Below, one piece after another: positions 11,501 to 25,500 of a stretch of 60,000 bases of DNA. Within the stretch, counting starts at the first letter, position 1. The number at the start of each line of letters is the position of its first letter. A program made the position numbers and the translations under genes. Below the pieces are notes generated by a model that was not told the origin of the DNA, searched no databases, and worked only from the letters and a program-made list of their open reading frames with translations. The stretch comes from Cristatella mucedo (taxonomy: Eukaryota; Bryozoa; Phylactolaemata; Cristatellidae). The stretch lies in assembly GCA_009760855.2 (NCBI GenBank), contig WPIO01000014.1, positions 2,170,001-2,230,000 on the forward strand, read 5' to 3'.

Positions 11501-13518
11501 TTCGAATGTGATGCTCATGAACAAGTGGTGCCTAGGTGAAGGTGGGGTTCAGGCACAGCTTTCTCAGTAAGAAGGTGGTCCGAGCACACTCTGTATGAGT
11601 GACTTGAACAATTATGCCAGAGATCGCCCACGTTCTCGTCACTAACTTGGATTGCTCGAATAGATCATTTTGCCTAGTGATGGCGTTTTGGGGGCATCTT
11701 CAGGTTGCCGTCTTTTCTCGGTTGTGTCGGCAGAAGATTTCTTACGATTTGTTTTTTCTATGTTCATGACGGCCAGGTCTAGCCGTTAAGGTGCTCGCTC
11801 CGACCAAGGTCTGACTGAGGTCGTGGGCTCGAGCCCCGAGGCATATGTGAAGCGCCTGAATAGAGATTAAGTTCTCTTAGGGCGCTATATAAATGAATTA
11901 TATTTTTATATTAAGCTCCTTCGGAACACTTTTCACTCGTGGCCCGACCATCATTTGGAAATGAGCTGCCATATTGAGCTGTCAAATCAGATGCTCGAAG
12001 GCTACGGTGCTGCCGTGCATGCATTTCTCATTGTGTGGTTTTATAAAGTCTTATCTTGTTTTGCAGAGTTTGTCAGGTCATACAAGCCCAGTCGAAGCAG
12101 TTCGGTTTGGCAATGCTGAAGAAATCGTAGCTGCTGGCTCTTTGTCTGGTGCTATAAAAATCTGGGATTTAGAGCAAGCCAAAAGTAAGTACACCATGCA
12201 GTGTCGTTTGATCTTGGCAGAAGTATGAGGTCTGCCTTTTTCCGAACGACTTGGCTAGGGGCTGCTGTGCTTAGCAACCTTGTAGCACATGTTCATCACT
12301 TCCTGTCGATACACTGCTTAATTATTTATGCACAGCTGTTTCACTTGCAACTTGCAAGAGATGTTATGTGATTGCACAGTTGTTGTTAGTTTTGGACTGG
12401 GAACGTGATTTCTTAGTCAGACCCACAGTTTTTGTGAACTGTCTTTGCATGCTGCCCAGAGAACAATGTACGCCACTGTGACTCTTGACGGCAGCAGTGA
12501 CTCTTGACGGCAGCAGTGACTCTTGATGGCAGCAGTGACTCTTGATGGCAGCAGTGACTCTTGGTGGCAGCAGTGACTCTTGGTGGCAGCAGTGACTCTT
12601 GATGGCAGCTGTGATTGTAGTGCCTTTGGCTTTGGTACTCATTGGTTAAGAAATCGATTCTTTAAGATTACTGTAGTAGATTGGTCCACTCGTTTATAAT
12701 AGCCAGCCTGGTGCTGAGCAGTTTAGTAATGTGTGAAGCTGTAATCGAGTGATATGGTGCAGCTAGGCTTTTCTGTCGTGAGCATCGCAGTTGCCACATC
12801 ACACCACTTCTCGCTGACCTACACTGGCTACCAGTCAAGCAATGGATCGACTTCAAGGTTTTGTCGCTTACTTTTAGGTTCCTTCACTCTTTGGCTCCAT
12901 CCTATCTCTCAGATCTACTCCCCCACCAAGTCAAGCATCGTACTACCTGCTTTTCGGAATCTAACGGTTTACCAATACCTTGTACAGACCTCAAATCCTT
13001 TCGAGACCGAGCATTTAGTTCGTATGCTCCCAAAGCCTGGAACTCACTCCCGACTTGCATCGCAACATCCCCTGACTTGACCACATTTTACAAGAACTTT
13101 GCACCTATTATGACAGCATTTAGTGGGTCCCTGTAATTCGTCCTTTATGTGCTTATGCTTGCTGACACTGTGCATGCTGCCACTAATCACACTTGCATGC
13201 TGAGTCTGCGCATGTCACCCCTAACCAAGTTATTCATGTTGTTTATCAAACATGATACCACTCACCATTCAATCGTGTTTAATAATAATAATAGTGCACT
13301 TAATAAAGTGCTCTCAGAGAACTCAATCTCTCTCTCTCTAGGCGCTTTACGTTTCCCTTTGCAGCAAATGTAAAGCGCCTAGAAAGAGATTGAGTTTTCT
13401 GAGGGTGCTTTATCAAGTGTATTACTATTATTATATGGGGCAGCCACAAGTACCGGAAGTAGTGGTTAGCTTCGAGAAGCCAGCATAAAGTCGTGGCTTG
13501 TATAGGTAGCCACTTGGT

Positions 13519-13593
<75 letters not shown>

Positions 13594-16500
13594 TGCCTGC
13601 TCAGGCGGCTGACGGGGAGTTGCTGCATTTTAACTGTGGTAATGAGGGAAGTTGCTTGCCTTCTCGTGAATGCTCAGCATCAATTTCTTCCGTGGTCCAG
13701 TTTTCGGTTTTCTTAAGCTATGTCTATATGGCCGACTCACTTATTCAGGACCACCGATTCCTGTGGCTGCACTGCAACGAGGCGCTTTGATTCTGTGCCC
13801 ATTTAGCACGGCTACTGTTATACCACGGGATAGTTTCTTCACCACAGGAGGTATGAAGTGACGTGGGTAGGAACTTGCTGGTACGATCTTCGGTTGCCAT
13901 TTTTTTAGGCGGTCTCATCCAGCGAGCCACGTGATTGGTCAGTCGCGCTCATTCGGCTTGATGATGAAGTAGAAACTCGGTCTACTTTGTGAGTTGGCAG
14001 CTATTCGGTACCGACCATAGAGTTATCTCCAGTCTACTACTGGTGCTGAAGCCAGTAGGAAATGAACATCATGTTGGGGTAGAGTCAGCCGTGTAGCCTT
14101 AGCTTTACATAGATCCACTAATTACTAAAGAAAATGTATGCACTTATCTAAGCGTTAATAGCAGCTTTCTTCAACAAACGGAATAGCGCTTGGTGGGCTC
14201 CTCAGCTTAAACAGGCTACGTAAGGCACGTTTTTGTGCTGGCTCATTGCCTACTTGTTTGTCATCACAGTATGCTTGCTACCCTCACTGTTGGTGCTCAG
14301 CATATCAAGTTATGCATTATCTCATGGTAGCATGACATTTAGTGAAATCCTGCTTTCTTTGCATGCTGCCACTAACCATATTTACATGTTGACCCTGTGC
14401 ATGTCATCTATAACTATGTTATGCTTGCTGACGTTGTGAATGTTGCCACTAACCATGTGATCATGCTTCCTTTACAGCATATGTAAAGTGCCTAGAAAAA
14501 GGTCAAGTTATAGACGGGTTCTATACAAATGTATTATTATTATTATTTGTAGTACTGAGGACCCTTACGGGGCATAAATCAAATGTGAAGTGCCTCGATT
14601 TCCATCCATATGGCGAATTTGTTGCCTCTGGTGCTACGGACTCGAATGTCAAGGTTTGTGGTCGACCATACGTGTGTCAAGCTCATTTCTGTACAGCTCA
14701 GTGTTTTAAATACGTGCTACGACAGTCTTTTTCCATTGGTTTGCTTGCGAGGTCACCTAACGAATGTGGTTTAGTTCAGTCGAACTGAAGACTTATATAA
14801 TAAGTGTGCATACAGGACATTAGTGTGCAGGGCTGCGTGTTATGCATGCCGTTGCCATGAAAGTGTTACGTGTGTTTGCGCGTGCACGCGGTGTGGGGGT
14901 GTTTCTGTGGTTGGGTGATGGTAGGGTGAGTGTGTGTGATTCCCATGCTCACTTCACACGACTTTGTGCACAGGTTCATTGAGAGTACTCACGTATGTGG
15001 GTGTGAGACCATAGAAGGGCCTAGAAATAAAGGTGGTCAGGCAGAAATAGAGTGGCCATCGGCCCTGCTGTTTTTTTATTGTCCTCTCTCATTTTTTGTT
15101 CGTTCTGGATTGATAGTTATCATTTGCATTGTCTGTTGCCATATCCAAGCCCGATCAACTCTGCGTTTTGTTTTCTGATTGTGGTCTGGGGCTAAGATAT
15201 GACATCGCGTATTTTGCTTGTACCTGCTGCTCACATAAATATAAAAATATGAGTCAGGAACTAATGATGCCGTAAAAATCAGCTGGGTATTTGGGGGGTG
15301 TTGAGTATAGCTTGACTACTATTCATATGCATTAGGTGGCCAACCGGTGTGTGCACTAGACATATCATCCAGAAATGCAAAGTGTGAAGTGTAGTTGAAA
15401 TAGGAGTTTAGGCAAGGTCACAAGTAGCAGACGACAGTAATTTAGCCTCTTAAGGAATGCCAGAATCAGCACTTGTATGCAGTGGTCTTGGAAGCAGGTT
15501 ATATAGCGTATTACCTGTAGGGGGAAAGTCTCAGTGGCTTGCAATTTTAATGCTGCAGAAGAGGCAGCTGATTTAGTGGCTTTGGGGTGCTCGAGGCTAC
15601 AGGAAGCTGATCTTATTTTGGCAGTAGATATAGGTGTACCTCGAAGTCGAATTAAGAATTCTGCTTTGTCTGCTATTCGTTTGGAAGCCACCACCGTGAG
15701 TGGTGAAATGTGAGTGTGCTTACATAGATTTAAAGGCCAGTCTAGCTAGCGCATCAACGTTTCTTTGTGTGAGCTTGGTGGAACATTGTGGAACCTTCTT
15801 AAAACAGGGCTACAGTAGCACCGTGGAGCTGGTAGGATCCTTAGCATCCCATCGCCGTAATTTGCTCATAATTCTGGCAATATGCATATATATGATCACT
15901 TACTTATCAGGCATTTAGTTTACTGGCTGTTCTTGGCTTGTTCCTTTGTAGCTCTGGGACATTCGTCGCAAGGGGTGCATTTTTACATACAAGGTATGTG
16001 CTGTGCTTTTGTCGTTGGGAGCTTCCAATTAATGAGTGAGGTCATTAGGCAGTAGAGCTGCTCACTGCATGCACCCTCTCTAGCTGCCTTAGCTCAATGT
16101 TAACAGCTGCTTATGCAATGCTTGGTCGCTGCAGTATCTTCAGATTCTGGTAGATATTGTACCAATAGTAGGCGCTGAACATGTGGCACCTTGTTGGGAC
16201 AGCACGTGGGGAGCTAATTACATTTCCTATGCTTTACTTTCAGGGTCATTCCAACTGTGTAAACGCATTGAGGTTCTCACCCGATGGACGATGGATAGCA
16301 TCGGCCAGTGATGACAGCCTAGTAAAGATTTGGGACATTACAGCTGGTCGATTACTTGCAGATTTGAAGCAACATACGGGTTCAGTGACCTGTGTAGAGT
16401 TCCATCCGAATGAATTTCTCCTTGCTTCTGGGAGTTCTGACAGGTAAAGTAAATTACTTTGTTGGATGCAATGGCTTATCCTCAGTTAGCAAAACTGCAT

Positions 16501-19500
16501 GTAGCTGAACCGTCAGCTGGATTTGTAAAGCCTCACAAATCCCAGCAGAAAATTATTGTGGTAGGAAAAAAGAATATATTCTATCCCCGTTGGAATTTGA
16601 ACCCACAACCTCTGAAACTAGAAGCAATAATAATACAGTTCATCCACGATAGTCAAGCTGCACTTTATTTGTAGCAAACTGGTGCTGCCTCAGCTTACAT
16701 TGCTGCATTTTATTTTATTTTAGTCTATGAATGATTTTGTTGCCATGGAATGTTGCTTTTGCTTATTGTTTGAATTATACTCTGTAATTCATTTTTGTCC
16801 CTGGTGTAGTAAGTGTTATTTTCTAATTGCTTGTGCATCACAAGTGTAGAAGCTGGCCTTTATTCTCTGCATTCTTTTATGACCAGGACAGTGATTAACT
16901 TTAAAATAAACAATTTCCGGTAAGACAGCTTACAAATTTGCATCCTTTAGTTTCCAGTTAGTCATAAGAACAGCAAATGAATCAAAATAAACATGTATTG
17001 ACTCTGAAGTCATACAAAATGGACCGCTCAAAGGGGGTTCACAAATCTGTAAATTTTCTAGATTTGTAGCTGTACTGAAATCGCTTTTGCGAAGAAACCC
17101 CGGTGTCGCGCATCGTGTTTTCATTATACTGTCCTTGGTAACCACGTCCAAAGTCCAGTATATTCTGATGGAAGCACTCGCCTTGCTCCTTTGAGTTCCG
17201 AAGCTCCTTTGAGCTCCTAAGCTCCCATGTTTTTCGTTAATTTGTCAGATGCGCATCAAGGATAAGGACTTTGAGGGGCACTCTGCATTCCATTTTGGCA
17301 TAGGTATTTATGAGATCCTGAATCAGCTGCTCCTAGATTTTAGCCTTATGATTCCTAGGAAAGCCGTGAAACATTGCGACGAAACGGCTTCAAGCTGCTT
17401 TCTCCGTCCTGTTTAGCTTCTTAGCAAATACATCACACTCTATGTTCTTTATCTGTCGATCGGTCAAGCCTTGGCCGGCAATGACCTTTGCCTCCCTCGG
17501 ACAGCTGTAGAAAGACATACGTATGAGAGGTATTTGACAGCTGCTGACTCATTGTCTTAAGCCATGATAAATTGCTTGATGAGGCTTAACCTAATGTGCA
17601 GTGGTGGCATCAGTACAGTACGAGTGTCTACCTGTGGCTCCCAATTGATGTTCTTCTTCTTAAAGAAAACTTGGTCCCCTTTGGTCAGTCCTTTTTGTGA
17701 TAGTGCCCTTGGTATACTGGCTGCCCAATAGGCAAAAATGAAGCTTAGTGTAACAGCCTTGGAGGCCCGGTAGGCATGACAGCATTTTGAAGTCACCAAT
17801 GACACCCCAGCCATAGCCGGCACACCTAAAGGCACTGAGCAACATTATGAGACTGGTATAGTCCCCGTTGATGTGCCATTGTGCCATACTAGAATAAGTC
17901 ATTAGGAGCGGTGGGTGCTTGTTCCCGTTATGGAGCAGCGCGGTTTTTTGGCTCGTGCATGAACTCTCCATGAATATGTGCCGTTCACTCGAATTACAGA
18001 TGGTTCTTGTAGCCTCATATAGACCTGCAACATTAATGCAGAAGCTCACATATTGCTGATAGAAGCAGCTGGGAAAAAAGTGTCAAGTGACGTCATCTCT
18101 GTTCTGATTACTTTCACACTTTCATACAGCAAGTTCGACTCCTTTTAGATGTCACAGTCTAGATAGATGTCAGGGGCAGTGTCGTAACAAAAGCCGCCGA
18201 CAAAGGTGCACAATGCTAGCACTAACGAAAAATGTGCACACGATAAAAGCACACAGCTAATTTTCCTAGCCACCTCCCCAGGCGCCTGTAGCATGTCTGC
18301 ATGTAGAATGAGATGCTGAGAAATTTTTTTGATCTATGACAGGCATGCTGAATATGCTTTGTTGGTCTCGCAAATTATAACTGATGCTTTCCTGTAGTTG
18401 TTGCTCTCGTCTTAATAAATTGTCTTTGGTTATAGCAAAATGCATCTGCTGGGTGCATCTCTTGGTGCCATGTCAATAAAATAGAGCTGTTCACTAATTT
18501 CTTGCTCTGCAATAACAAACTAGGTGTTCATTTAAGGGACCTTTACTGTTAAACTGCCATGGGTACCATATATTAGCTGAATTAACAGCCTCATTTGTGT
18601 AGCAGCAGAAGAGCCTTAGCAGTTATCACCACCACTTGAAGTTGGCCATAAAGGATTGTCTACTGCAGGAATCCATGCGCTCGGCCGTCAAGATAGAGCA
18701 CCTTACTTCCTGGGCTATCAGATACCTGTCTTTAGTGTTATATCTGCCTAACCCCTTGATAATTTGGTAGGAGCACAAATCGTGCTACATATGTGAACCT
18801 GACAACCGAACTGCACAGGGCAAACAACCGGAAAAATTTTGAAGTATCATTGTCTTCCAGTGGAGCTTTGCTTCAGTGGAGCAATAGCTATTTTCTATTC
18901 ATTGTAGGAATAAGGGATTAACATACTTTGTACCCGAGGACATGGAAATCTGTTTCCTAGAGCTGTGATTGCACATTCTTGTTCTTCTCATGCTTCCGGC
19001 GTTTAAAGAAAGATGTATTGAGCTGTTTAGTGCCTCGTGAAAAGTAGGTCATTGGTGCCCTTTTAATGGTTTATGCAAACTAATTGCTACTTTTTCGACT
19101 GCCTTGGATCATAGCACTCAAGTAAGGTACTTTCACGTAACGACCCAGGTTGTGGGCTGGAGTCGTACATCGGGCTATTCCATATTCTGCAAAGCCAGAC
19201 CCTCGAAGACTCATTTCAAAACTAAATCTGCTGGACGCAAAGTAACAGAGGTGGAGTGGATAGTAGTAAGTTACTATGCCAACAGTCTCAAAGTGTAAAG
19301 CCTTACGAGCCTACGTCTGACAGCTAGCCTGCTTTTCAGTGCTGTCAATGGTTAGGTCAATGAATATGCTGAAGCACAGTTATTGACTGCCACACTTTTT
19401 TGTCCCACGACTAAGTCACCCTTATTTACTTGCTGTCTAGCAGATTTCGACAATCTGAGCCTGATGAAGAATCCGGAATCTGTTTCTTAATTAAAATACT

Positions 19501-22500
19501 TCTGAAGTGCTGAGTATGGAACTTGGCTTTATTGTCGGTAATTAAGAGGTATACGTGTTTAGTAGAAGTGTCAGTGGTTAGCAGGTAAGAGCCATTTATT
19601 TAAAATTGTGATCGAGGGTCCGAAACAATAGACTTCCATTCATAATTGGTTTAAAATATATGTCACGTGAATGCCGTTATGAATAGCCATTGTAACTTGC
19701 GTCTGCCTGCGCTCTGGTTCGCACAAAGAAATATTGTGCTGTTCTATTGCAAAGGCTGTGATACTTAGCCAGTAGATGCCGTAAAATCAGTTGTGTTTCT
19801 CATTGTGTAGGACAGTTAAATTCTGGGATCTTGAGAAGCTTGCATGTGTCGACTCAACGGACGGTGACTGTGCTCCAATAAGGTGATGCCATTTTTGCTT
19901 CCTGCCATTTTTTAAATTAAGCACTAGTCGTGGCAAGTTTCGAGGTATTGGGAACAGATTACTATTGCTGCTGTTTCATCAACCGCAGCACTGGCTGATG
20001 AACGTTCAGTGGCTTAAATGAAGCACTTAATCTCTTTTCCAGATGTATCTCGTTTCACCCTGATGGCGGATGCGTATTTGCTGCCTCTCAGGATGTACTT
20101 AAAGTCTATGGATGGGAACCTACTCGTTGCCATGACTCGGTCGTTCCAGGCTGGGGCAAACTGTCTGACATGACGGTTGCGCAGGCTCAGCTGGTGCGTG
20201 TACATAGTGACTCGGCGCTGTAGATGTTTAAGGTTATTCTGAAACACTCGGGAGTTTTCTGGGGTGTGGCTCTTAGAGTGCATGCTATAATAACTTTGGC
20301 CACGTTATTTCTTCACTTCCAACCCTAGCTGCCCTCAGCTTTGTCAGCATGCATGTACCTGTTTTTGCACCCGATCGAGGTCTGTCTTTCCTGCCTGCTG
20401 GTAGGAACTGGATATCGTCCAATCAAGCAGCTTGTGCGAGCCGAGACTCTCACCATGACTGTGTCAGCATGCTATAGTTTGGGGCTCATCGGTAGTGGCA
20501 GCAGCTGCCTCGTACCATTTTGTCCTCACACTAACGTGCATGAAACCAGTGGTAGCAGATTTATTTACACGTACTTAACAGTTGACTCACTAATAACTAA
20601 CTTAATTAGCATGTAAGAAATCAAAATTGCAATGACTTTGCGTGTGTTTGGGTAGAGAAGGCAACACGAAAGCATCAACAACGGCAGTAGACCTGTTCCT
20701 AGATTGCAATTGGTAGCTTGGCAGTTTTCTTAGATCCAAAAAGTCAGTCAGGACTGAAACTGCGAATTCGAAGACCGTTGAACTCCAACGAATCGTATTC
20801 TGAATATACTATGGCCATATTTCTTTACACTGCATGTGTAGTGTGACTGATTTGTAGCTCTCAGTGGATACCACCATTATTGATATTTCAGAACCCATGA
20901 AGACCAAATGAATGTTCTTTTTTAGTATATATTTGTTCTCCTGGAAACAAGCTGTGCACGAAGCCTAGTTTCGAGAACAAAACCTTCGAGAACAAAACCT
21001 TCGAGAACAAAACTCCTTGATCAGTTGATACCTATCTATCACATTATTATTTGATTGCAAGACAGTAACAGGTACTCCGTTTCGTACTACTGCATTCAGC
21101 TGCCACGGTATTGAGAGTCTGTCTATTTTAGATTGGCGTGTCTTTCAACCAGAGTAACACTGCGACATATGTAGTGGACCTTACCGTAAGTGCATGCAAA
21201 AAAATGTGCATTGCGTTTTTCCTGCATTGTCATAGTTGTTGTTGTCATTAGTGCACGTGAAACATGAGAATGACATGTTGCCTATGTTACCACGCTCGTG
21301 AAGTTTTACCAATACCTGTGTATGTCATGGTAAGAAGTGCTGTTTTATGCAAAACATGGACCTGTGTCTTTAGTCTCAGATGCCGTTTGTCGTACGATAG
21401 CTAGAACTGAAAGCCATCGTTGCTGCTGAGCGCTCAGCACATTATTACTCATTTATTCAGGCCTGCATTCTCGAGTAGCATGTGCAATTGCATTGTGGAT
21501 ATTTACAAGGTGATTTCGAAAGCTCGGGAGAGCTTTGCATCTGGTCTGCATGTGTGCGCCCTATGCTCTAGACGGTAGTACTGTCGCGGTCACAGGCTAT
21601 GCTTGCATGAATGTCCCTAGCGTGTAGTAGGAGTAGTGCAGCACACGATAGCCGTGACTAGACTTTTATCCCAATAAGGGCTGAGTAGCTCCTCCCCTCA
21701 CGGTCCACTCCTGGCAGTCCAGAGCTAAATTTGTGAACCATGTCGGTATTGGCACTGCGTCAGACGCCTGGTCATCAGGATGCATAGTCGCGAGTTTCAG
21801 TCGAGGCCAGCCGGCTACACTGGTATTTTTCACGGCATCAGCCGTTGCGGCCCATTCATCTATTGAAGCTGGTCGTTTGTTAATAGAAGCAGGGGCAACA
21901 GAGGATCGATGCACTGGCTCAGATGTTGGGCTCAAAAGTTGGATTCTTGCTTACTGCTAGTAGAATGCCACAGAGGACAGGCAGCCAATCGATATGGGTT
22001 GCGAAAACGGACATCTCTGCAAGCAATAAGGCTTGCCTGATTATACTAGCACAGGGCATTGCAGTCTGCTGGAGCAGATGCAGGTACTAGGGGGATGGTA
22101 GCAATCTGAAATGTTGCAGTTACCTCGAGTGGTGCTTGCCTTTTTGCTTTTGACGAGGCTTTTTATCTTGTCATTGCGAAGCATGTGACAATGCTCCAAA
22201 GATGAGGCAAACGACCGTCGAGCGAAAGCTAGGCTAGCCAAGCATTATCGAAAGCCGGCATGTACAACTTGTCAAGGGGTGTTGTTAACATACCACCGTG
22301 GTGAATGCAGAGAATTCCTTCAGGAATGACCTTTGCCACACAGTATATACGGGTATTACAAGTGTAAGCACCTGCTCAAAAGTCTTGTTCCAGCACTGCA
22401 AATGAACGACTTGGTCAACGGAGCCGGACATCCAGGCGAAGCTAAGGGATACAGCAAGCCGTGATTGCTGAAGTCAAAGTGGAATAGCTGTCACTCATAC

Positions 22501-25500
22501 TATGTGCATTGTGCTTTTTAAGACTGCAAACAATTATATGGTTTCTATGGAGTTCTGGTATTTAAACATGGAGTTTTTAAATGCTAACAAATTCGCAATA
22601 TTATTTTACCCTCGTGCTCCATACGAGCTCTCACATGTTTGTACGGTTGATCTAGGCATTAAGGGGGGGGGGGGTTCCCAACCCACTGGCAATGGCCCGG
22701 CTTCATCCGTTTCGTTTTGGTGCCAAGTCGAACGTGTCTGTGAGGTCACCACTGTCGACAGCACTACAAAAAGAAAACTGTAGGCCTTGCAGAAAATGGG
22801 CCTAAGCAACCAAGGAGTAGCAAAAAGCTTGAAAAGCTGCAATCTTGTAAAGCACAAGGAAGTATAGCTAGCTAATAGGCCGAACTCGGGTTGCCCAAGG
22901 AAGATGACCGTCAGTACGACCTTCACCTGCACATGCTGGCTCTTATGCTGGGAACGGCATCACTATGGGAGCTGTCTCAGTCACTGGCGACCTTTAAAGG
23001 CGCGGTCAGGCCTTCACATAAGAAGCATTGCGCCGAAAGCTTTATAGGCATGGCATATTGAGGAAGGTCGCCAAACGCAAACCTTAGGTCATCGAGTAAC
23101 ACAGAAGGGTATGTCTCAGGTGGGCGTGGGACCACACCAATTACAAGGCAGACGACGGGGAATTTTATCGGTTGGTTTGATCAATTCATGCTTTTCTCTG
23201 TCGAGCACCAAATGAAGAACATTTGTAAATTGTCGAACAGTTTAAATGTGCTAGTCTGACCACCTCCAACCACCAGTGAAATTCGGTAGAGGAAGTCTCC
23301 TGGCTTTTTGGGTTGCATCTGCTCCTCATACGTGGGAGTTCTGCACCAGACTTATGGAAGAGCAAGTATACATCAATCTGGTAAAAAAAAAATGCAAAGA
23401 TTACAAGTTCCAGAGTTTGTCTGGGAAACGATTGCATTTTTCAGCAGGACAAATAGCCGAACCACCAAGCAAAAGCTTTCAAAAGGCTTTTTACTGAAGT
23501 GCCTCCAGAGTCATGAGTTGGCCGAGTCAGTGGCCTGGCCTAAATCCCATGGACCATTTTGGGTCATGTTGGAGTGCTGTCTTAAGGTCTGATTCTGTGC
23601 CTACTACTGCGACTCTGAAAGCCGAGCTCTTTAGCCGGCTGCAGTAATACTAGAGTGCTATTACCTCAAGATACTTTAAGAGGTTGACAGACCAAATGCC
23701 ACGGCAAAGAAGAGTGATGGTTAAAAACTGCGGAAGTAGGAACTCGTAGTAAATTAATTGCTGTCCATAATATTTTTGCCTTAACACACGACATGATTAT
23801 AGTGCCCAGAAGTTGATGATATATTTCTGTATGCTAAGTCGAAAGCCATCTTCCGGCAGCAGGTGGACGTCACCGTGTCAGGTAGATCAAGATATGCCCC
23901 TGGGCCTTAGCCTAGTGGTAAGGTGTTCGCTCTTCCTGACTCAGGTCGTGGGTTTGAGCCCTTTAGTGGGGACCTTTTATTGACCACTGCAATCGGTGGG
24001 GATAGCCGTCAAGGCTCTTGTTCTGCTATGCAAATGAAGCTGTTGAATGAGCTCCCCCAGTATACATTACATATTTTAGCCACAAGTCGGTACGAGTGAT
24101 TGGAGATACGACTGCACTAATTTACGATTTGCATTCAGCACATCATTACTTACGTATTTTGCCAAAGCGATTGCCCAGTAGCAGTATTGGTGGCTTTGTT
24201 GGATATATTTGGCCAGTAGAGCATTCTTTTGTTTCCAGAAAGTGGCACCCATTGGCTCTGCACCAGGACCCCCTGCGCCTCCTATGACGGGCAGTGGCAG
24301 GCGTAACTTCCTAACAGAAAGACCGCCAACGCAGTCAACAAAGCAGCAACCACCGTAAGTGCCTCTATAGGGTGGCACCGGCCACTTTGCTGGCACACGT
24401 CCGTATATTTACGTAAGCATTGCTGCATGCATGTGTATTCCCACTTTTATTCTCGGCTGTTTACTAGTTACTTCGTTTGCTGAGACCTACATGCTACGTT
24501 CCATTCCATTGCTAGTAGTGGCATCTGTGCAGTGTGAGTTTGTGCAAAGTCTTCAGAATATCTCCACTCTGCTGTTGCTTCTTCGTCTTCGTCCAATGTG
24601 ACCATCAGCCTGGCATGCTGCGCGACCAAGTCTATTTTCCTTGGTGGCATATAGGATGCCCTGACCTGTGATCAATAGCTGCAGTTATAGCACTGCTTCT
24701 CGCTGGTCCTTGAACAATTATTATCGATTGGAAGCTATTTGGAGTTTGTCAGCCATGCTTACAAGAGTCTTGCTAAAAGCCCTATTGGGGCCTCCAAAGA
24801 GCATACTGACAGTTGTTCAGGCCTGATTGTGGGATTTCCACTTGCTTCTGGAAGGGCACTGCCTGACCCGTAGAGTGTAGTGATAGAAGCTGCTTGGTTG
24901 CTGTCATCGAAACTGTTTGCAATCGGTGCCTTATTTCGGCACTGGGACCTCTGGTATTGTCTTTTTCATAACGGTTTCATATCATTGAGCTGCTCCAAGG
25001 TACACTGATTTGTATGAAGTTGCGGTAGTGCTCGGGTTATCGAACAATGTCCTGCCAGGATCGGCAGTGCTGTCTAATTGGCAATGGGTTTTTTCAGCCG
25101 TTTTAGCTTAATAATAATAAAATAATAATGCATTTGTATAGCACCATCAGAGAATTTAATATCTCACTAGGCACTTTGCATTTGCTGTAAAGGTAACTTT
25201 GCTAGCCATTATGTTCATGTTCTTAGTCGGCTGAAGAGGAAATGCTTTTATCAACACACTTACGATGAGCAACATTATCATAGGTTGTGTGACATATGTA
25301 ACTGTTTTGGCTATATAGCTACTCAAATATGTGTGCAGGTGTGTGAAAATGTTAGTCTTTTCTCTGTCAACGAACGGATATCCGTTGGATTCTAGCTTGA
25401 AAAGTTCTGGCACGCAGTTTTTGGAAAGGTCTTGTGGTAATAGTAATGAGAATAATAATAATGACACAATTGTGTAGCATCATAAGAGAATCTGATCTCT

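Larger units (their letters stand above)
8586..21185 (+). other. KATNB1: KATNB1 exons 1-9: WD40 propeller block
   Basis: Nine exons code for residues 1-300. Six WD-type repeats are visible, with cores [47 protein letters not shown] and VYGWEPTRC. Each is preceded by a GH or DG turn such as GHTSPVEAV or SPDGRWIAS. The 42-nt exon 5 codes only for [14 protein letters not shown]. Introns do not follow repeat borders. The block is much more conserved than the linker, as expected for the domain that contacts regulators and targets katanin. Confidence 0.93.

Noticed and set aside
12364-12642. 92-codon minus-strand frame with repeated CCHQES units
   Set aside because: It is the translation of the 19-bp minisatellite, whose period is not a multiple of three, so the apparent peptide repeat cycles through frames by accident.
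13280-13436. Possible CRISPR-like or regulatory inverted repeat
   Set aside because: Both arms are recognisable copies of the LINE tail in opposite orientation, so transposon insertion explains the structure.
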